Source: Siphonodentalium dalli (Eukaryota > Mollusca > Scaphopoda > Gadilida > Siphonodentaliidae). From it: a stretch of 64,000 nucleotides of DNA. Within the stretch, counting starts at the first letter, position 1; every line of letters starts with the position of its first letter. The notes beneath the pieces were generated by a model that was given only the letters and a program-made list of their open reading frames with translations, was not told the DNA's origin and ran no database searches. Below are positions 54,679 to 64,000 of this stretch, in pieces. Both the position numbers and the translations under genes were made by a program. The DNA lies in NCBI GenBank assembly GCA_032622095.1, contig CP136064.1, positions 42,621,912 through 42,685,911 of the forward strand. The letters run 5' to 3'.

Positions 54679-55260
54679 CTATAATAAAATAGCAAGGGGT
54701 GAAAATCATGATTGACATTAACTCCAGATAATAAAAGCATGTTTATAGATGTCTTTATAATCTTTTAAAATATAATTTGCATTTGAACAATTAGGTAAAA
54801 GAACTGTTCAGGTAAAGAGCTTGTTGAAGACGGGAAATGTCTATAAAAATTATGTAACTTAATTTCGAAATATATGTATTCTCTCCTCTCTGTCTCCCTA
54901 ATTTATTTCTTATAAAAACTTTGCTGTCTCTAGACCAAGGCCATAATATAAAAGTTGTTTGTTTGTCCTCTCCCTACCCAGATATTTGTACTGGGTAGGC
55001 AGACATTTTTTTTTATTATGTCTGAGAATATTATATAGGAAATAAAGGTAAATACATAGATATTTGCAATAAAATAAAATCTTTTCCAAAATAGACACAC
55101 AAAAAAGCTTTTGAGTAGGGCATGGTAGGATAGGTAGGGAGAGAACAAACAAATAACTTTATTAATATGGCCCAATGCAATTTTGTATATTCATTTATTA
55201 CATGATCATACCCTTATTCCATTCAATAAATACATTCTATAAATAGAGGATATGAAATGA

Positions 55261-55380
55261 GTGTTTCTCTCATATGATATTTATGAAACGAGTCTAAGAA
55301 TTTTCAGTTTTCTCGAGCCTCCGGCGAGAGAAAACTGAAAATTCGTGACGAGTTTCATAAATATCATATGAGAGAAACAC
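55261..55380. repeat. 120-bp imperfect palindrome
   Basis: Arms of ~55 bases (gtgtttctctcatatgatat...cagttttctcg and its complement) have a 9-base loop (agcctccgg) and a few mismatches. The motif catatgataaat/atttatcatatg recurs at 55390-55410 and ~55912, suggesting an element of ~650 bp whose borders I cannot fix. Confidence 0.8.
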
Positions 55381-55939
55381 GAATTACATATTCTATTTAT
55401 CATATGACACCTATAAATTGATTATGATGTCCAAAACGCACACAAATCACTAAATAGCTATATGACATCGGCAGCAAAAGGTTAATGTGACGTCACTTCA
55501 TTGCACCGGAAGCCCACTTACACCTGGTGAACTAGCAGAAATAATATGCACGCGAAGATATAGTGCGCTATTCTGTTCTCAGTTTGTGACATTATATCGT
55601 ATGTTTATTAGATAAATACGAATTACATATTCTATTTATCGTATCGTATAACAATGTCCAAAACTATATATTTCAAGATTATAATTGCGAGAATTTCGGC
55701 ATCGCGTTGATTGACGCGCACGAATTTGACCTGCATTTAGTTAGAGATACGGCTCGGCCCCGGCTGCCATTCAGCCAATCAGAACCCACTTTTTGTCAAC
55801 AAACCAATCAAATTATCGGAAGGTGATATGAACTAGTAGTTCAAATGAACTAGTAGTTCATATGAAATTGATTTATGACATACTTTCCAACGTAAATAAT
55901 GATTGAGTCATATGATAAATTGTGATATTAAACGTTCTT

Positions 55940-58900
55940 TAATAACAGGAAATAGTGCCATGGGACCTTTTGACCAGTTTGCCATCTGTTTACATTCCGT
56001 ACGCTACGTCTCAAAATAATATGGCATCCAATATTTTTCCAACAAACTATAAAGAATGAAGAGTTTGAAAAGCTAATGCTATGTCATTATATATACCCTA
56101 TTAAATACGCTAAATAGTCTTTAATATTTATCTGGGACTATTTCGTTACACGGACAAACAACGCAGTTAAGTGAAATGTCATCGCATGACTTATAGACTT
56201 ATGTTAGTTTTGCATCCTATTTGTTGATTTAAGTATGTTTTATCGAGATTTTGAATCATGTATTAAATAGAATCTACAACTTGTCCCTTAGACCTAATTG
56301 ACTGGACTCGTTTTGTAAATCCCGCTATAAACTGGGGACTCGTTGTAGATCCTCTATGTATTTTAGTCCCTCATGTAATATGAGCTGATTCATTGTTATG
56401 TCTGACAATGCATTTTTTATATTATTGGGTGTATGGTAAGAAATTTCCTTTTATAACGATAGAGGCAAGTGGGAGAAAGCTAGGTCTCCTGAAATAAATT
56501 TAGATGAGAACAAATAATGCATTATTAATGCAATCAGCTGCCGCATGCTGCAAATAAGAAATGTTATTACATGCTTGTTCCTAGAAGTACAGTGTTATCG
56601 CTGTTCCATATTTACAAATCTGTATGGAATGTACGTTCCATACTGATACGCATCTTGTTGACGTCAAATGACATTTGCCTCAACCATGAAATAGGACATA
56701 TAAAATAAAAGCATCATCACACATGACAAAACAAACCATGTATGTGCCTAAATAAACCTTGTAAGCCTGTATTTTTTATGCATGGTCTCCAGGACGGGTG
56801 ACATGTAATAAAACTACATGTGTGTTAATGGGATCGCTGATACAGCATTTTTGGTGTGCCTCTCCTTCTATCCTTGTGATGTAACACTTGTGCCTTATAT
56901 ACGAACCCACTAATACACTGGTGTCATTCTGTGTATTTATAACACAGTTTCGTCATCTTGGGCTGTGTCATATTTTCCAAGCGATTCCACACAATCAGAT
57001 GACACACTTCGACCATGAAACCATTACTTTAAACTAGAATGCACTCACTGGAGCTGCCTATACTTGCGCCCATCACACATTTGGCATGTTGTGTGGTGTC
57101 TTGCCAACAACAGTTTGAACCATGGGTGCTGGCCCCTCGTTTGAGAGATCGATAACAAAAATCTAGATATCATATATCTGTTCATCCATCGCTGAAATAG
57201 TTGTGTGTACGGACATAATATCTCTGTTATCTCAAGTTGATCTACACTAGTTACACTAATGGTAGTCTTAGTAAAACGTACGAGTTGTTTGACATATTAA
57301 TATAACAATATAGACATCGTTCATATCAAGGGTGTGCAGACGATTGGTTTCCGACGATGCTATATTATATACCAATTGGGTTAAGTTACTAGTTTGACTA
57401 GAATGATATCAAGTGTGTAATAAACCATCAAAGTAAATTACAAAATACCGACACAATTAAATAAAAGAAACGGGATCATTGGTTAGTCTTTGATTAACAA
57501 TGTGTCAATGTGAACATGCCCTTAGCGACTGATCTACAGACTTCGGGAACATATCAAAATGTCTATTGCGTTGAGAATGAGAAAGCTTGTTTTCCCAGTT
57601 AATTAATAAGGCATTTTAATAATCCATGTTTCCACATTCACATTTCCAGTGCAATTGTTTTTCAATTGAACCACGCGCTCGACTATTTGACCGGACATGA
57701 TTGATGTGAACCAGGATCTTTCGAAAATGTTTTGAACTTTCCAGAAATATGTTCACACCTCACAGTCACTGCGAAAAAAACGATTCCGCACGCATCTTTT
57801 AGACTTGATCTCAACTCATTTCCTCGAGTTTCAAGTTATATAAAATAGGCTTCTAATTGGCATGTACTGTTGCCGACGTTTGTTTTACATGCAGTATATA
57901 TATTTATAATAATAAAACATGAAGTTGTTGGCAGATGGAATGGTTTAGCCTGTCCGTGTAATACGAGTCTCAGCTGTCTGGATATCGACGCAATCATGTC
58001 TGGGGTTTTGCGTGCCCATGTAGCTTGTGACGTCCTGATGTGCGTCGTGACGTCATGGCGTCTTGATCAGTTTCCAGAAAGAAATAATTCAATAGTGTTC
58101 ATTTATGAACGATTTATTACCAAAATAAAGTCAGATAACAATGCAAATTAATTATATATGTGGATTTAAATTACAATTGATGCAACCATTTCATATTAGC
58201 GCGTGTTCATTTTTTACAGTATGTACTTCCGGTATGACGTAACATATTCACGGAAGGAAGGAAGGATAAACAGACATCCGAGCCGAAAACATTACTTGCG
58301 TCCAGCATGGACTGGCGCAAGTAATAAAACCATCATCACACAGTATGACAAGACAAGCCCTGTCTGTTTCTAAATAAACATTGGAAGTCTTTTTTTTTTA
58401 AATCAATGGATTCTAGGACGGTTGGTGTGTAATAAACAAAGAACTACATGTGTGTGAATGAGATTGTCTATACGGCACTTGTAGTCTTGTACCATCGAGG
58501 AAGGATATAACTCAAGCTGCGCTTCTCATTGTATTCTTCCGGGCTGGCACTTGTGCCATATCGACAAACCAATTAACACACTCATGTCGTTCTGTGTACT
58601 AGACATACTCAGGATTTCATAAAATTCAGGCAAGCGAATAAGTTCTAAGACCTGCATTATGTAGGTATGTGCACCAATTATTTGACTGACAGGTTTTCAG
58701 GATAATCTGTCGCTACCGCGGAAATATAAAAATGTTAAATTTATACAAACTGTGATTTTGTCTTTGCTGTCATATCGTTCTTCAACATGCTGTTGAATGT
58801 CGTCATGGCGATAGAATCTGTCAAGACAAAACAAATAAGAAAAAAATGAATGCCTTTTGTTTCCACATCCTTAAAGTGTAACATCTTTGGAAGGACGATC

Positions 58901-59270
58901 TTTTTACACTATTTCCTCATATTTTGAGTTTCCCCCCAGAATCCAAGTTCTAGATATTACTTGATTGGTATATTTATCATAATAATCTGGCATTATTGAC
59001 TATACTACCTAGTACCTGTAACTGGGTGTGTGTATATAATATAAATGTTGCAATTGAGATATTTACTGGTATGTGCATGAGTGTATTATTACAGTATTAA
59101 TAACATATAAGTGCATAATGAGGCGATGCGATGTTGATAGAAAAGATGTTTGAATTGGATGCTGCAAGGATGGGGATCCAGCCATGTTCATGATTAAAAC
59201 AAATATTGTTTCATGTTTTGATGTTGTGAGTTCAAATTTCTCATGCTGGTTACATACAATAACATTTCAT
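55940..59270. other. Region upstream of the found ZBBX exons, no confident gene
   Basis: Apart from the duplication at 56700-58605, this region shows only short frames. A strong acceptor-like site (tttgtcttgacag) at ~58822 on the minus strand precedes a short frame, FYRHDDIQQHVEERYDSKDK, which looks coding but cannot be joined to ZBBX. The missing ZBBX first exon was searched for here without success. Confidence 0.35.
56700..58605. repeat. Diverged direct duplication (56700-56950 and 58325-58605)
   Basis: Shared order of strings: catcatcacaca, aacaa/aagc, ctaaataaac, ggacgg, taataaa, actacatgtgtgt, gcacttgtgcc/acacttgtgcc, cattctgtgta/gttctgtgta. Identity is perhaps 75% by eye. The spacer has no recognisable gene. 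Confidence 0.55.
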
Positions 59271-59275
59271 TAATG

Positions 59276-59620
59276 CAGCCCTGGGTATTAAGGAAAATTT
59301 GCCTAGGCGATATATTTGCCAAGGTAAAAGAAATTGGCCTAGGAAAAAACAGATTTTACCTAGGCAATTTTGCAACAATATTGCCATCTCAAATTAATAT
59401 GATTCAATAATAACCTGAAATGCTTAGTTATTTTGGGGGAACATTATTTCCAGGCCACTACTCAACATATATGTACAAATCCACAATCTGATAGACACAA
59501 ATACATTTTAGTAACCCAATTAACTTGTTTTACCTAGGAAATATAATTGCCTAGGCAAACCGATTTTGCCTCTGCTTTTACCTAGGCATTGCCTATTGCC
59601 TAGGTTAATTCCCAGGGCTG
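59276..59620. mobile_element. CAG...CTG MITE, 345 bp, with 6-bp target duplication
   Basis: The TIRs are CAGCCCTGGGTATTAA / TTAATTCCCAGGGCTG. Flanks TTAATG at 59270-59275 and 59621-59626. Many internal copies of the palindromic TTGCCTAGGCAA motif lie in both halves. It is non-coding. Confidence 0.85.
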
Positions 59621-60756
59621 TTAATGCTAGTTTTGAATAATAATGTTTAAGGAAGAGGTAGGGCTGTCAATGGGTGAATAGTTTGCAAAAAGAATTTATG
59701 AAGCCCATTTTCCTCAGAAGTGATGTGATTTGCCCAGAATGTCAACAAGCCTGTAATCCTGAGGTAGCTACATGTAGGCAATCACCCTTGCCAGAAGTCA
59801 TCTGCGTGAACTTAAATCTCTACCTACGTTTGCCCAACACGTTAGGGACCTATTTTGCATCTAGGTATGACAAAGTCGTCACAGTATGACTGACCTTTCT
59901 CAGGGATCACAACTTAGCGCATGATTTGAAGAGCATGCGGCTCTATAGCCAAACACCAGTGCATCGCTTAATCCGACCAAGCCACTGTTGCAGGAGACTC
60001 AATAATCCAGCACTGGTAGCGAACTCATGGCAGTGTGTTGACATCATTACAATTGGACACCCTAACCAATGGGCTATAAAACTCCCTGAGGTGAAGCCAT
60101 CAGCATACAAATTCTACTTTGTTGCGAGGGGGTAAAATAATTTACCTTGCCCATCAAACAATTAAAGTTTTTGACTGTTTAATAGATACAACTGCCTTAG
60201 CTCATGGGTAATTACTTCATAAATTTTCATGGAAATTCCTCAATTTTAATTGACACCCCTCTTAATTGTACAATACTGTAGAACTACAAAATTAAACTAT
60301 TTGACATCCTGTAATATCCCTACAACACAGATCATTTAATTATTTAAGATATTGTATGTCAAATGTTGTTCGGTTTATTTTTCTTACAAAGTCTTTTTAA
60401 AGAGTACATGTAGAAAATTGTAGTTGGTATATATTTTGGGGGAGGATAGCTGGGAAGGTTCTGTCCACTATTTTGTGCAGGAATATTAGCCTGTTGGTTT
60501 TCCTCCTCTGCTCAAGTAGTTCGAGTTGTAGGTCTGCTCGCATTTTTGTCACTGCCCCATCAAATTGTGAATATTACTTTTTCTGGTCGCTCATTGGTTA
60601 ACCTTTACCCTTAACTTTTTAGTGCAATTTTTTACCTGCCTTCCCTGATCACTTTTTAATTGACTTCGATGAGGTGCAGACCTGAAACTCTCCATTTATA
60701 AGAAATGCAAACTCAGGCCAGGGTTGGTGGGCCTGGGGGAGGCCGATGGTAGGGAA

Positions 60757-61540
60757 GTCGGTAGCCGAGAGGTAGCGTAGTGGTCTCTCATGCTAGCGGA
60801 CCGTGGATCGCAACCTGGTCAGGGTATTCTGACAAAAATCAGAACTCGGTCCGATACCAAGTTTGTCAGGCCACAGTTATTGGACATAAAGTCACAAAAT
60901 AAGGGTTTATTCGAGTTTATAAATCGGTATCCTAATATAATATACTAGTATAAATATTAGGATACCGGTACCGGTACCGATTTACAGTCCTTCCCAGGAG
61001 ACGGGAGTGATTGCTCTCGCACCCGTAATTTTCAATTCACGGGTGCTAAAATTCGCACCCGTCCTTCTTCACAAAATACTAATGGAGACTGTAATTGTTG
61101 GTTCAATATTGAACTATTTTAAGGTTTATTTAGATGCTTTACCATCTCAGTGCAACTATGGCATATTAAAGTGTAACTAGACATAGGTCTATTCCACAAT
61201 GACTTTTTGTTTGAGCAAAAACCCAACTTAATACATGTACAATTATGGTATCGTATGGGTGCCATATATTACACCCGTCTTCTGCATTACGGGAGCAAAT
61301 AAATGCTCTCGCTGTGTTTTCCTCATGGGAAGGACTGGATTTATAAACTGGATTAAACCCTTATTTTGGGACTTTATGTCCAGTAAATGTGGTGAGGCTG
61401 AAAAGACGTCTCATTCGAGATCACTGAATAAAGATCTGAATGCAAAATGCAGACTTCCCCCCATTACAACACTTGTCCAGGTATGTTGTCGTGGGTGCAT
61501 GCAGTACGCTGTCCGATCGGGCACGGACATTAATCATGGC
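60757..61540 (+). mobile_element. Possible tRNA-like SINE/retroposon split by a MITE
   Basis: The head (gtagccgagaggtagcgtag, tggatcgcaacc) has weak A/B-box character. Further on, a tggacataaagtcacaaaat segment at ~60882 reappears inverted at ~61370 (attttgggactttatgtcca). The region is interrupted at 60985-61337 by a CAG...CTG MITE. Borders and class are uncertain. Confidence 0.4.
60985..61337. mobile_element. CAG...CTG MITE, 353 bp, with 6-bp target duplication
   Basis: The TIRs are CAGTCCTTCCCA / TGGGAAGGACTG, flanked by GATTTA at 60979-60984 and 61338-61343. The interior has inverted gggtgctaaaattcgcaccc-type motifs. It has the same end rule (CAG..CTG, 6-bp duplication) as 26394-27323 and 59276-59620. 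Confidence 0.87.
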
Positions 61541-61613
61541 TGACCCGTGTATCTGTATCTGTATGTGGTTTCAGTGCAGGATCCTGTCGGATGTATTAGC
61601 ACACGGGATGAGA

Positions 61614-64000
61614 CTATGACGTGGTGTTAGATGTTGTTTCGTCCTCTGATGGAAGTAAAGAGCGCATAGAATCCTCTTCAAGATGGTTCCAGTCAAGAAT
61701 AGTCCGTGGAAAGTAGGAATTTCGGAATTCTGCACGATCAGCCTTAATAATTTCGTATGGTTTAGAGTTTATACACTCTAGGCTTTGCACAAAGTTATTT
61801 GCAGTGAAGCCGTCGAATTTTTTGGCCTTGATTTTTCTCCCACTTTGATGTTTGGGTCTCAAGAGTCCTTTGGTGTCGATAGCTGGGACCAGTCCATCCA
61901 CTATCTTGCCAAACAATTGCACTCTTTGGTCTGTCCTCCTGCCTTCCAGGGTCTGCAGCATGAGATGTTTCCGCATGTTTGTTACAGCTCCTTCTTCTCT
62001 AGATGTATAATCACCGGTGATAAACCTTACTGCCCTCCTCTGTATCCTCTCCAAATTTTCAATGTCTCTCTGCAGATGAGGGTCCCATACGACTGCTGCA
62101 TACTCTAGTTTGGTGCGCACTAGTGTCTCATACGCGATTTGTTTGCTCTTTCCTGGTGCTCTTCTCAGGTTCCGGCGAATAAATCCTAGAGTGCTATTTG
62201 CCTTGCTTACTGTTTTCCCGATGTGAGGTGACCAATGCATGTCGTTGGATAATGTGACGCCAAGATATGGGCTTTCTGTTACCTGTTGGAGTAGGTGATT
62301 GTCCAATTTGTATCTAAATGATGATGTTGGCTTGATGGACAAAATATAACATTTCTTGGCATTGAATCGCATGCCCCATCGGTGTGCCCAGTTTTCAAGG
62401 TGTTCTAGATCACGTTGCAAGGTGATGTGGTCGTTTTGGTTGTTGATCGATCTGTAGAGCAGACAGTCATCGGCGAATAGTCTTACCTGTGATGAGACGC
62501 TATCTGGGAGGTCATTGATATGGCATAGGAAGAGAAGAGGACCAAGCACAGTTCCTTGGGGTACTCCTGAGTCGACCGTCACGTATTGGGATGATTCACC
62601 TTCGATGGTCACTCGCATTTGGCGCTTTGTGAGGAAGGTTTCGAGCCAGGCAAGGAGGTTTCCATCAATACCATAACTTCGCATTTTTGCAAGCAGTTTC
62701 TTGTGTGGCACTGTGTCAAACGCTTTGGAGAAGTCGAGGATTGCAACGTCGGTTTGGATTTTGTTTTCTAAGTTAGTGAAGAAATCGGTGGTTGTGGTAA
62801 GCAGTTGGGTGACGCAAGAGTGGCCTTTCCTGAATCCATGATTTAGTTTGGATAGGATGTCATGGTCTTCCAGATGGTTTATGATGTGGCGGCATATTAT
62901 GTGTTCTAATATCTTGCAACACACAGATGTAAGCGAGACCGGTCTGTAATTTTCGGCTTGGTGTACGTCCCCTTTCTTGTATATTGGTGCGATGTTTGCA
63001 CTGAGCCAGTCGTCTGGTAGAATCCCTGTTGCAATGGATTTCTGGAATATGGTGGTAAGTCCTGGTGCAATTTCGTGTGCACATGTTTTCAGCACGATGT
63101 TTGGGATACCATCAGGTCCGGGAGCTTTCCCTTGCTTTACGTCCTTCAGCAGTTTGGTTACACCGTCTACTACTATGTCCAGTTGTTCTATGCTTTCGGT
63201 GTCCTTGTTCAGTGGTGGTATACTCTCATCAGGGTTTTCTCTGGTGAATACTGATTTGAACTGCTGTACTAGAATGTCGGCCTTTCCCACACTGTCATCC
63301 ACTAACTTCCCCTTGTTCTTTAAGGGTGCAGTGCCGATGTTGCCCTTGTTTTTAGTCTTCATGTAAGACCAGAATGGTTTGGTGCTTTTCTTCTCCATTC
63401 CATTGATCATGATCTTGTTCAAGTGATCCCATTCTGCCTGCCGAAAAGCTCTCCTAGCTGTTTTTTGGAATTTTCTATATTTCTCCCACTTGTTCTTGTC
63501 TTTGGATTTCTTCGCTTTCTTGTATAGGCGGCACTTTTTCTTTAGTATGTTCTTCAGTTTCTTGTTCATCCACGGGACTTGGTTTTGTTGTCTTGTTGGT
63601 ATGCTGGGGACATTTTCATGGATGGATTTCATGATGCCGATTTTAAAGTCCTCCCATAGGCTGTTTGTATCTACTTCAGGGTTTTCTGCTAGGGTATTTA
63701 TTTCCTTGCTCAAGTTTGTTATGTCTTCAGCTATCGTGGACCACTTCGCCTTTTTGAAAGCGTATGCTTTGCGCTTGATTTGTTTTTTGGTATACGGTTT
63801 AGTTGTGCAATCCGTTACTACGATGTCATGGTCTGATATACCTGGTGTTGATCAAATCGGGGTTGTTTGTCAGTACGAGGTCAAGGACATTTTCTTCTCT
63901 GGTTGGATTTCTCTGTACCTGCTTCAGTCCATGTTCAATACATATATCAATCAGTGTTCTCTGGACATCTGCGTCAGCTGCTCCTGATTTCACTACCAAG
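61614..64000 (-). mobile_element. Non-LTR retrotransposon (LINE, Jockey/CR1-type reverse transcriptase), 5'-truncated by window, frameshifted
   Basis: A 699-codon open frame (61614-63713) carries a reverse transcriptase: APGPDGIPN fingers, ENYRPVSLTSVCCKILE, FRKGHSCVTQL, LDFSKAFDTVPHKKL, SGVPQGTVLGPLLFL and the catalytic FADDCLLY (YxDD-type, here FADD). The C-terminal YLGVTL...W and ERIQRRAVRFI motifs are typical of Jockey/CR1-like LINEs in invertebrates. The frame really continues upstream of that ATG. SDHDIV, the end of an AP endonuclease domain, lies near 63830, and another frame (NVLDLVLTNN) continues to the window edge. A one-base frameshift near 63855 therefore separates endonuclease from RT and the copy is probably dead. 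The 3' end probably lies near 61545, at a GTATCT microsatellite. It shares the ZBBX strand. Confidence 0.92.

Noticed and set aside
59674-60135. Two plus-strand frames with scattered Cys residues
   Set aside because: No splice partners, no conserved spacing of the cysteines and no start context. They look like chance frames.
1-64000. Bacterial-type features (operons, ribosome binding sites, CRISPR, prophage)
   Set aside because: Gene structure with introns, transposon types and low coding density show this is a eukaryotic nuclear sequence. The tandem repeats lack CRISPR repeat/spacer structure.

Overview
This is eukaryotic nuclear DNA, AT-rich, intron-rich and dense in transposons. The style of its repeats points to a mollusc, probably a bivalve. 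The clues are arrays built on 'gggccataactc', inserts ending in (GGAC)n tracts, and many TTAA- and TA-flanked hairpin elements. The taxon is inferred from repeat style alone. I see no bacterial operons, rRNA genes, CRISPR arrays or functional tRNA genes.

One host gene explains nearly all the genuine coding sequence. Nineteen short minus-strand exons, from 54678 down to 3705, join with consistent splice phases and consensus splice sites. They make an open frame of about 844 codons ending in a stop. The order is an N-terminal coiled coil, a B-box-like zinc finger split over two exons, an acidic FQQALLAWR block, a long Ser/Pro/Arg-rich linker with RPKS-type repeats, and a conserved acidic C-terminus. 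This order matches ZBBX (zinc finger B-box domain-containing protein 1), a protein enriched in ciliated cells whose function is poorly known. The first coding exon, expected to encode about 25 residues, was not found and may lie beyond base 64000. The only other sizeable coding region is a non-LTR retrotransposon (LINE) at 61614-64000, minus strand. It carries a frameshift and is cut by the window edge.

Everything else is intron or flank, largely made of nested transposons. Many boundaries can be read from terminal inverted repeats (TIRs) plus target-site duplications (TSDs). (1) TTAA-flanked, piggyBac-like MITEs in three families beginning CCCTTTACCC, CCCTTTCTATAC and CCC(T)TTCATGA. (2) TA-flanked MITEs beginning TGTGACCCGCC. 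(3) hAT-like elements with 8-bp duplications at 5152, 7799 and 21362. (4) Fold-back elements beginning CAAGCCT with 8-bp duplications. (5) Three elements with CAG...CTG ends and 6-bp duplications at 26394, 59276 and 60985. (6) A 9-kb nest at 24770-34032 inside the ZBBX intron between exons 11 and 12. In it a 3.7-kb TA-flanked element has jumped into the terminal repeat of another element. (7) Tandem arrays: a 33-bp unit at 11770-13345, a 161-bp unit at 50945-53100, and roughly 190-bp units at 21500-22226 and 44340-45262.

The most unusual signal is a near-perfect palindrome of about 67 bp (CCAATGCATTCTCTTATA...). It occurs, usually twice per element, inside MITE families whose termini and target sites differ (TTAA versus TA). 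One hairpin module therefore appears to be shared between unrelated transposition systems.
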